A stretch of 23,636 nucleotides of DNA, taken from NCBI GenBank assembly GCA_036897485.1, contig JAYMTF010001401.1:1-23636 (forward strand). The letters run 5' to 3'. Of the stretch, positions 1-10,147 are shown in pieces (position 1 is the first letter of the stretch; each line of letters starts with the position of its first letter). This DNA comes from Pelargonium nanum (lineage: Eukaryota; Streptophyta; Magnoliopsida; Geraniales; Geraniaceae). Below the pieces are notes generated by a model. It saw only the letters and a program-made list of their open reading frames with translations, had not been told where the DNA came from and did not search any database. The position numbers and the translations under genes are program-made.

Positions 1-60
1 CAAACCCTACTAATAAGGTTGGCCTTTTAGTAGGGTTTGGCTTCCACCATTATATTTAGC
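1..60. mobile_element. LTR-derived hairpin fragment at the window edge
   Basis: Contains the family hairpin at 7-33. Beyond it, the flanks extend the palindrome: CAAACCCTACTA (1-12) is the exact reverse complement of TAGTAGGGTTTG (28-39). In other copies the right flank reads GTGGAAGCC; here GGCTTCCACC follows, as if copied in reverse. The element continues off the left edge. Confidence 0.5.
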
Positions 61-235
61 TCTTTCTCTTTCTACGGAGAGGGGAGTGAGGGAGGTTGGC
101 CCCTGCTCTTTCTTTGGACGAGATGGTTCCGGCCACGCGGCTGCGACTGCTGTTGCTCTACAGGTGGCGGCGGCGGCTGTTGTTTTGAAGAAGATGATGA
201 TCATGAAGAGCGAGTGATGAGAGAGAGATGAATGT
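60..235. other. GC-rich low-complexity block, possible edge of a leftward gene
   Basis: GC-rich triplet-like sequence unlike its AT-rich surroundings. A minus-strand frame from ATG at 204 gives MIIIFFKTTAAAATCRATAV and continues to position 10, and another minus frame gives KQQPPPPPVEQQQSQPRGR without an ATG. Either could be the start of a divergent gene or 5' UTR, but the first frame runs into LTR-like DNA. I recognise no protein. Confidence 0.2.
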
Positions 236-973
236 GTTGGGTTTGTAGAATCAGTGTGTTAGGGGTAATTAAGACTTTCATAATTAAAATGGCTCACATG
301 TTTCTCACATGAGGTAAAAAAAATGCTAAATTTCGTTAGTTTTAACTTTTAACAAACGGAATGAAAACATAGAGTAGTTATCTGTTTTAGAATTTTATTT
401 TTGTAGTCATGTGTTTTGGGACGTTCAAAATTGTAGACATCCGTAATTATCCCATTATTTTGTACCTAAAATAATTAGAAACGGAAAACTTCCAACAGGA
501 AACTGACTTAAGGATTGGGGATCGGCCTCACTCCTCATAGTATTAAACAAACAAAAAAAAGTGAATAGAGTTAACAATGATAAAATATAGTGTACTAAAA
601 TTGATAAAAAAATACAATTTCTAATTCGAACCGAATGAAAATAAATTAATAGATAAAAACCATATTGAAAAAATCCGGTTTGCCCATTTCTTCGGTCCGC
701 TACAAAGCATACCCAACCTAACCCGGACATCGTCGGGTAAAAAACTAGTTGATCATAGTTGTCACACCACTTTGTTTTTGCTCCCCTAATAAACAATAAC
801 CAATCATAATTTAGTGCTTAAATATTCTAATTAATTTTTTTAAAATCATAATGTTTCCTATGTATGCTATTTTTTTTCAAACTAAAATCACGTCACATGT
901 TATGATGAACACAATTTTGTGTTCGTTTTATTTTAATGAGTTGTATTAATAGTTGCACGTGAACATTTTTTTG
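236..973. other. Upstream AT-rich intergenic DNA
   Basis: No convincing gene. The 113-codon minus frame at 796-455 has no recognisable content. The one structured signal is the Helitron-like terminus at 721-748. Confidence 0.6.
721..748 (+). mobile_element. Helitron 3' terminus
   Basis: A hairpin (CCCG and AC on the left pairing with GT and CGGG on the right, one bulged G, ATC loop) is followed by TAAAAAA and then CTAG at 745-748, with T next. This is the plant Helitron 3' end plan. The 5' TC end was not identified, so the element's length is unknown. Confidence 0.6.
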
Positions 974-1320
974 GGATAATTACATACGACTATCACATAA
1001 TTGTCACCTTTTGTAATTGATACCATAATTTTTTTTATAACTTTAGAATACTCTGAACTATTTTTCACCCATTTTGCCAGTTAACTTTGACAAAATTCTT
1101 CAAAATTTCCAAGCATAGGATAGTCCATTGTAAAATGTGACAAAAAAAGAGCAGTTTAAAGTTACAAAATAGGTGACAAAAAGGGAAACATTAAAATTTT
1201 TGAAAAAATCCGTCAAAGTTGACTGATAGAATGAATGAAAACTAATTCAAGTAGTTTAAAGTTACAATTCTTTTTAAGAGTATAAATTGCAAAATGTGAC
1301 AAATACGAAGAAGTTATCTA
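974..1320. mobile_element. Foldback / long inverted-repeat element upstream of TASH3
   Basis: Arms of about 105-110 nt (1001-1109 and about 1193-1302) are imperfect reverse complements: TTGTCAC pairs with GTGACAA, and CAGTTAACTTTGAC pairs with GTCAAAGTTGACTG. The inner spacer (about 1110-1192) contains another partial copy of one arm (GCAGTTTAAAGTTACAA). It resembles a MULE-type or foldback MITE, with no coding capacity and no clear target duplication. Confidence 0.6.
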
Positions 1321-1604
1321 CTAATTTATTGAACACTGTACATAGGATTATAGGAATAGGAATAGGAATAGGAAAATGCTTTTAGAATTCACAGTACTTA
1401 AACCGGGTTCAGTTTGGTTCAATCAAAATACCGATTTTTTTGTTTTAGCTTCAATTCTCTTTCTCCTACTGTTTAGCGTTTCCTTTCCATTTCCAAGTCA
1501 CTTGACATGTGATGTGAGTACCTTTGTCCAAATTCTGAACACAAAGCCCAGCCGAGAAACCATTTCTCTCCGATCAGCGAACGTCACGGACACAGAGAGC
1601 AACT
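1321..1604 (+). promoter_or_regulatory. Proximal promoter / 5' UTR region of TASH3
   Basis: Includes three to four GGAATA units (about 1353-1372) and a pyrimidine-rich stretch (about 1434-1490) like plant Y-patch promoter sequence or 5' UTR. The only clear TATAAA upstream is at 1281-1286, inside the foldback, more than 300 nt before the start codon. The transcription start cannot be placed. Confidence 0.35.
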
Positions 1605-1610
1605 ATGGCG
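1605..1610 (+). CDS. TASH3: TASH3 coding exon 1 (start codon plus one codon)
   Basis: Encodes Met-Ala only, then splices at gtaaat. The ATG lies in the favourable context AACTATGGCG. Joining it to exon 2 in phase 0 gives MADSTGTTLMDLI, which matches the N-terminus I recall for TASH3 proteins. The alternative is that translation starts at the in-frame ATG at 1716, which would drop nine residues. Intron 1 is 1611-1694 (84 nt, GT-AG). Confidence 0.75.
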
Positions 1611-4600
1611 GTAAATTCCTCTACTCAATTCTCCATCTTCTGCTCCGTTCCCTTCACTGTCCCAATTTCGCTCATTCTCTTTTGGTTTCTGTAGGACTCC
1701 ACGGGGACGACGCTCATGGATCTCATCACAGCGGACCCCGCCCCGCCGCATTCTCCAGCCCCGTCGTCCACATCGGCGCCGCCGCCGCCGCATTCGGCAT
1801 CACCAGCGCCGGTGGCGGCCCAGCCCTCGCAGTTAGGAGAAAAGAAGTCCAAGAGAGCCACATTGATGCAGATCCAGAGCGACACCCGCTCCGCCGCCAC
1901 CAGAGCTGTCAGAGCTGCCAACATCATGCCTCAGAAGCAGAGGAAGAAGAAGGTACCTAGATCCGCATTCGCATCCGTGTTTCGTTTTTGTTGATTTTTG
2001 TTCGCATCGTCGTCACAGTCGTGCTCAATCGAACTTCTGGTTTTCTGTGTTCTTGCAGCCCGTGTCTTATGCGCAACTCGCTAGGAGTATCCACGAGCTT
2101 GCCGCTACTTCTGATCAGGCGAGGGCCAGATTCTGGCTTGTTTCTTTTTCTTTGGCTTATGCAGGGTGTTTTTTTTTACTGATTTGCGTTTGTACTTGTT
2201 GTGTCCAGAAAAGCTCCCAGAAGCAGTTGGTGCATCACGTGTTCCCCAAGCTCGCGGTCTACAATTCTGTGGATCCTTCCTTGGCACCTTCTCTTCTCAT
2301 GGCATGTTTCCATCTCAAATTCTTTTGCTATTTACCATACTTGAGCTTTTTATTATAGTGGAATTGTCTGAGTAGGTGGTACCTAGTTGATGTTTATCTC
2401 TAAATCAGTTTCCATTATTGGAGTTGAGAGTCATGTTAAGTGTGTCACAAAACATAGGAGTAATGAGATAAAAAAAACATTCTCGCTCTTTGTTCTATGA
2501 TTATCAAATTCAAAAGTTCATGCATATAGCTGAAGAGTGCCTCTTTGGTCTTAAGAGGAAGGAATAATACTTGCTAGTTTTGATTATGGCTAATCATATT
2601 TTTCTACCATAAAATTTATACATATAGGCCGACATGTATTCCTTCTATTTTAATATTTTCTTTGGTTAGGGCAGTGTCAAAACTCAAAACCCACTTAACA
2701 AGGAATGATTTATCTTGGATGACAGGGCAGTTAACTGGAAATTTACACCTAAACTGTTTCATCTAGGATTTTGTTTGTGAGAAGAACAAGTGATTTGATT
2801 TATTATGGAGTATTATTATTGTTAATTTTTTTTGCATTTTAGGCATGGATTCTCCCCCGTCTTCATATGTCTAGATTATCATTATTACAATGGTTTTTAT
2901 GTTTGGCATAATATCAACAACCATTCCACAAATTTCAGACCTTATGTTATGAAGACTGACCATTTCTGTGTACTTGATGGCCTCTTCGGGCTGTTACATA
3001 CTTACATAGTTTAAGCTCTTTTTGCCCTATTAGTTTCTCTCTCTGTGGCATACTACTGCCTATTCACTAAATCGTATTTGAGTTACTTTCGTTTATACAA
3101 TCAATGGTTTCTGCAAAACAGTGTAGCCACAAATTAGCTTTCTTAGTTAAATTTGATGATATGTATGGAGTGTTTCACAAGTCATTTGTTTGGAACATAG
3201 TGACACTGATTGAATTTCTTTCCTGATGATGATCATTGTTTTTCCATTTGATTCTACAGCTTAACCAACAGTGCGAGGATAGGAGTGTCCTACGCTACGT
3301 CTATTATTATTTGGCCAGAATATTGTCAGATACTGGTGCACAAGGATTAAGTCCAGGTGGTGGCATTCCCACACCTAACTGGGATGCTCTAGCTGACATC
3401 GATGCTGGTGGAGGGGTGACTAGAGCTGATGTTGTACCAAGGATAGTTATGGAGCTTACTAAAGAGGCCTCAAATGCTGATGTCGAATGTAAAGTGGTTT
3501 CCAAATTTTAGTCTTGTTTTGATCCTACTTTCAGGTCCTTATTATGTCTAACCTGTGCATCCTGCTGTTATGATCTATGATATGATTATTTAAGTGCTTA
3601 ATGAGTGCATGCTGTTATTAAGATAAACATCACAGCATGACTGATTCTGTTTGTGTTTGATAGTGGTTAGGCTTGATTAAAGATTTGCTTTTAACTTATT
3701 GAAGTGGCCTTTACTTTTAGGCATATATAGACGTGTGTTTACAAGTGATATAGGTAGGTTTTTACTCTAGTATGTGAATCATTCCCAGGGATGGAATTTA
3801 ATATAATGCCACTTGGAAGTTAGTGTGAGAGCTCCAAAAGCCATAGTTTTTTTTTGATAAGCAAGCATAACAACCGAGGCTCCAAAAGCCATAGTATGTG
3901 ATGAAAACTTAGAGACCTGTTTTAATCTCTTGATTTAGTATGATTAATTTGATTATTTACAATTTTAAAGCAGTGGTCCTGAAAAAAATGTTCACATCAA
4001 TATCATTTGGCTTATTTAAAATTTCTGTTGAAGGTGAATTTTGGTGTATTTTTGCTCCAACTTTGGGCCACACAACTAGGAGTGGCCCTCTGTTACCAAT
4101 TAATAAGAAAACATGAAAATGTGGGTCTTGATTATAGGTAAACATATAATGCTCAGAGACTTCACTAGCTGACATATTGGACTTGCAACTGATGAATTTT
4201 TTATTATTCTTGATTAAATCCTCAAAATTATATGTTGTGCTTGATGGGGAGCTTTTCTCTGTTGGGGCTGCTGCTGGGCCTTTCTTTGTAAACACGCGTA
4301 GTAGGGCATTCTAGACTTCTAGTATTCTCACTCTATCCTTTATAATATCATAGGTTCTTTAGCAAGAAGGAGTTTTTATGATCAGGTTGCTAATTTCAAT
4401 CTCTCGTGGGATTGGGTTGTCTTTCTCGCGTCTATTTGGGATACTACTTTGGGTTCTATTAGGGGTCATTAGTATCTATTCAGAGTGATTGCATGGCTTT
4501 TCTGATTTTCTCTGTGTTTACATTCATGAAGGCACCTTTTAGTCTATCATATAGTTTCTTTAACCTCAAGAAGAAGAATGTTGTAGGATTCGCCAATGCT

Positions 4601-7600
4601 TATGCGGACATCGAGATTTCACAATTCTGGACCCACAATATGGTATATATATCAGTTTGTCTGGCGATAACGCTGTGGATAGAACAAATAATTATGGAAC
4701 CTCAAGTAGATGACAAGTGGGGTGGGGACATTTGTTTAATGCTACTATGAGTAGGGTAGATCTCACTATGTAAGCAAATGTCATGGGCCTAACTATATGC
4801 CCGTGTTTGGGATTGAGTTTCATGCCAATCAAATTTTTGTTTCTCTTCTAAAAGTTGACATGACATTGGAGATTGTGGTTGACTTTTGTTCTTCTGTCTT
4901 CCTTGAAGTTCATGCCCGAAGACTGCAAGCATTGAAGGCTCTTACGTATGCTCCTTCAAGCAGTTCAGAAGTATTGTCCGCATTGTATGAAATCGTGTTT
5001 GGCATTCTTGACAAGGTATGTCTTTGATCTAACCAACGTACAAGAATGTATGTTATTTCCTTCCCAAGAAGAATTTTAGAATCTTATCCATTAATTTTCC
5101 ATAAAAACTGTTTGTTTTCTTTGCAGAAAGACATGTTAGTTATTTTTTGCTAACAAACAGTCTTATAATCTAGTGGTGCATGTTTGAGTAAAAAAAACAA
5201 CCTCTTTGCAGAAGTAGGGGTAAAGTTGCTTACATAAATAACCTTTAGTATTCATCATCAAATGCTAGGTTTGACCCATGTCATTACTAGCTCAGGGTGA
5301 ACTTGAATGCGAAGGTCTCTAGAGTTTAAGCACAAATAGAGGCACAGTGGCACACATGTGAGAAATAGAGAAAAAATAAAATCAAAATTGAAAGAACAAG
5401 AGTCTCAACATCATTAAAAAATATAAATCAAACTTTGAGCATTGTGTATTTTGTAGTTCCCTTTGACACTATCTTCCTGGAGTATTGTATCTGGGGTCCA
5501 TAAACATTTTTTGCATGAAATTGACCTTATCTACCTTCTCCCATGACATCATGTTTTTGTTCCAGTACATCATCCCCCTTACATTTGGAATTTATGTTTG
5601 TAAATGTAATTTAGGTTGCTGATGCACCAGAAAAACGCAAGAAAGGTGTATTCGGGACCAAGGGTGGTGATAAAGAGGTAAGAATATCAAATTACAATCA
5701 TGTTGAACTTCCCAATTTACCGTAGCATGTAATTGTGTAGCATTTTCAGACTAATATACTGAACATATTGACAAACTGATTCATTTAATAATATTAATAA
5801 CTAGCCAAATGTACTGCATTTCTGCAATCAATTGGCATACCATACATCTCAGATTTTTAGCTGATATCTGCAACTAATAGACAATGTTTACTTTTACACC
5901 ATTGAAATCAGAAACCAAAGGAGTACAAATTTTCTGCTGATGAGTAATGATAACTCATATGCTGTTAAGCTCAAATTCCTCTCAAGGATCTACGGAGAAC
6001 AAACATAACATATGGGATTCCTCTATTGACATTAAAAAATCTCTTATGAACTAATACATATATGTTAGAGTCTCTGTTTTTTGATTCAATTTGGCCGAAT
6101 TGAGTCGATTCACCCCCTAAACGAGTCAAAATCACTACCAAATCTTTCTTGCATAAGAATCGGGAGAGAACCTCCCGTTTCAGCCGATTTCTCATGATTC
6201 TTGATTTGACTCTTCTGATTTGGCCGATTCACATATGGTGGGTCACAAGAGGCTGGTCGTACCAAATAAGGTGAAATATGTCTCAACCTGTATCGAGGAA
6301 AGTTCATAACTATTATTTTTGACGTTTAAGTTTATTTAGTTTAAACTATTTTTTTTCAAACACTAATTTATATAATTACGTTTAAAAGTTTTGTGTGATT
6401 GTACATGAATCTTCCGATTCAATTCCCAATTCTGATTTTTAAAAATCTACATTCTGATTCCTGATTTGAGTCACGATTCCACGACCATGCTCAGGATTAC
6501 TAGTTCACAAGAAACATGAGTAGAGGAAACATTCTTTAAATTCTGCTTTTGGTTCTGGTAATGCCATATTTTTTTTTCCAACATATTATGATACCTGTCA
6601 GAAGACATGGGACTATTGTCCTTCGAATAAAAATAAGATATCAGATTTAACTTCATGTAGTTGGTTGTTAGCATTACTGATCAATTTGATGTGTTGCTTT
6701 GTCAAAAGATAGAAGACAATAGTGAGTTTATTACTTATGGGAGGAATGGAGCAGGGACTGAGTGATGCTAATTTAACAACCAAGGGGATTGTTTTGTTGC
6801 TTGCTCTGTCAAGAAAAAAGTTTCTTATGCTCTAGGTTTCATATAGCTTAAATCTGCTTATTTCTGGATGTTGTATTGCATGTACTTGTGTTTGGCCTGA
6901 CTAACTTGTGTGGATAGCTAAATCTGTGAATGGGACAATGTTTCTATCCTTTGTATCTCATGCAAAGTTTGTACGATTCATTTACGTACTGTATTTTATT
7001 TTGCTCTGTGTGCCAATCAAACTTTAACCTGTCAATCGTATCTTATATGACCTATTATTATGTTAGTCTACCATCCGAAGTAATTTGCAATATGGTGCCT
7101 TAAGTGCGTTGAGAAGACTTCCTCTGGATCCTGGAAATCCTGCGTTTCTGCATCGTGCTGTACAGGGGTATGTTCTCGTCATTCTGGTTTGCAGTTGAAT
7201 TTAATCTTCAACATGAATAATGTTATCATGTAGCATGTCTGAAAATCATATGTTGGAATTTGGAAATTTATCTACTGTATGCTTAAAATATCCATTTATA
7301 ATTTATTTCTGCAAATTGCTGGTTTTCATTGTTCTCATAGTACCTACCATTGTGGGAGTATGTGAAGTAGTGGGAGCATAAGAAGATGATTTTGTAGTTA
7401 ATATCTTGTATGGGGTTTCATACGAATATTAATATAATCTCCTTATTCTCCATCTAGCATGTATTGGGCATTAGAATAAGATAATCTAGGAGAACAAATG
7501 TGAAGGTTGGCTAATGCTATGCGCCTCGTTTGAAGAACATTTTGAGGCTTGTCTTTTGAGAACCTAGTTATTACCAAAGCACATGAAAGGTACTACACGG

Positions 7601-10109
7601 TAATATTGTGGGACCCATTTCTCTTTGCAAAAGAAGCAACACTTTCTTCAGTTAAATAATGATCCCTCTTAGTCAGTTGTAAAATTTATGACCATTATCC
7701 TCGCCACCTTTCAGCATAATATCTTAGAGGCACCCCCTCTGCTTATGTTGCCCTCATTTTCTCACCTAATGTTACTTTCCTTTCTTTAACCCCAGTTCAT
7801 TTTGTATTTATTTGTTTTGGTGGCTGTAAATCTTCCGTTGATATGGCTTTTGGCCGTGGCAGTCTGATTTCAACAACTTATTATTTGTTTAAGTTATCTG
7901 ACTGTCCCCTCCAGTGCTACAACTTTTTTTCCTGCTTTATTTTAGTGATGTTTATAGGATATAGTTGGCTCTCTCAACTCTTCTGCTGTGGGTTGATGGA
8001 AAGTTTATCTCGACTGCAGGGTTTCATTTGCTGATCCTGTTGCCGTGAGGCATTCTCTGGAAATTATCTCCGAGTTAGCAACAAGAGACCCTTATGCAGT
8101 TGCTATGGCATTAGGTGATCGAAACATACTTTGAGTCCGACAATGAGTGTCTTTACTTTCACAAACTTAACATCTTAAAAAACAGAAAGAGTTTTATCCT
8201 CAACTTTTTTGCTTTTTGTGTACATATAGTTTGTTTTGTAATAAAGGGTAATGTGGGCAATTAAGGCATAATACAAAAAAAAAAAGGCATAATACAATAA
8301 CAATCACAACAACCAAGCCTTTTCCTAAACTAAGTTGGAGCTGGATACACGAGCCCTTTAGCAAAGCTTTGGGATCCTCCACGCTTATGACGATAAAGAC
8401 ATAATGCTTTTAGATTTTGATGCTGAGCTCATTTTGGGATGAAGTGGAAGCAGAAGACACTGTAATTCAAATTCATCATGTAGTAATACGCTAAGTTATA
8501 CTGCTATTTTATCTGATGCTTTACCTTTTTCTTTGTGCAGGAAAGCATGCAGAACCTGGAGGTATCCTTCCTAATCTTTGAGATATGTTATTTGTGGCTT
8601 TCCTCAATGACAATTTTTATGCTGTATTAGTTAATTGGAACCAGAACATTTCTGGATTTTGATTTTGTTTAACTCTGTTGAAAGTATTTCTAATTTTCTA
8701 CTGTATGGAGGCGGGCTGTCTAATTCAATATTCATGCATATATCATTCAACAAGCCATTTACTATTCCTGAGTTGCATGAAAAGGGAGTTTATGATGTAA
8801 TTGAATGACACTGAATCTCTTTGTTTACTCGAACATTGTTACACCTTGCTCGTACCTAAAAGCTTAAACTTTTAGTTGAGTTTGTCCTTTACATGGGTAT
8901 CAGAGCCTAAGGAAAATATCTACACGTGAGGGGGAGTGTTCAAAATGGCGATGAAGTAAAGTCTCAAATGATAGAATATGACAGAAATGAGCTTATATAT
9001 AAAAGTGCAAGTGAAACCCTACTAACAAGATTGACCTTTTAGCAGTGGAAGCTCAAACCTTTATATGTAACCCAATTAAAATTTGACATGGTATAAGTGC
9101 TGTTTTTTGTTTGGGCCTAATGATCCGTTTGTTGCTTCCCTTCTTGGTCAACGTGCATGCACCACTTGATATACTAGTTGGACCCTCCACCTAAAAGGTT
9201 AAACTTTTGGGTTGGAGTAAAGTCTAACAAACATGTTTAACTTTTTGGTTCTTAGTGTTTGTTATATTATTATGAATCTCTGCTCATATAGGTTTATTTG
9301 TTATGCTCAAGGTGTCACATATAGTGATTTCAGTGGCTAAATAATTGTCTTGTTTGGTTTCCTTGGTTAAAAAGTTCATAATTGCTTCTGCTTTGTTGAC
9401 CATATTATCATCTGGTTTTCTTTCCATTTATCACCTTGTCATGCCTATTGCTGGTGTGAGATGATTCTTTTGTTTTATGAATCAGGGGCTCTGCAGGATG
9501 TTCTACATTTACATGATGTTTTAGCTAGAGTTGCACTAGCCAGGTTGTGCCATACAATATCTAGAGCTCGTGCATTAGATGGTAAGTATGTTAGTAAATT
9601 TTGTGAACCGACCAGCATTTATGTACTGTATATATGGGGTGACTGGTTTCTTTGGAATCGTGAGTACAGAGAGGCCTGACATTAAGTCCCAGTTCAACTC
9701 ATTGCTCTATCAGCTTCTCCTTGATCCCAGTGAAAGAGTCTGTTTCGAGGCAACCTTATGCGTATTGGGAAAACATGATAACACTGACAGGTATGTTGGT
9801 ATGATTTTTATAACATATCCTCGTTTGTGTTTGCTATAATTTCATCTTTCAAAATGTTGTAAATGCATGCCATGCATTACTGTGCACATCTTTGTCACTC
9901 CCCGTCACTTTGATTATCTTCCAGGGTATAGTATTTTTAACATCAATGTATTGCAGGACTGATGAGCGAGCTTCTGGGTGGTATCGCTTAACTAGGGAGA
10001 TCCTCAAGTTGCCAGAAGCGCCATCTGCTCCACCAAAGGCATCCAAAGATAAACATCAGAAGATAAGGCGCCCACAACCCCTTATCAAGCTTGTAATGAG
10101 AAGGTGGAG

Positions 10110-10147
<38 letters not shown>

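Noticed and set aside
1376..1960. 194-codon + frame upstream of and overlapping exon 2
   Set aside because: It reads the wrong frame through exon 2 and includes the 5' UTR and intron 1. The frame giving MADSTGTTLMDLI joins correctly to all later exons.
4493..4750. 85-codon + frame in intron 5
   Set aside because: Lies between well-supported splice sites of TASH3, has no recognisable motif, and is typical of chance frames in T-rich intron DNA.
8200..8382. 60-codon minus frame with a hydrophobic stretch
   Set aside because: It is produced by the RTE-like tail (TTG-rich repeats reading as Val/Ile/Leu), not a membrane protein.
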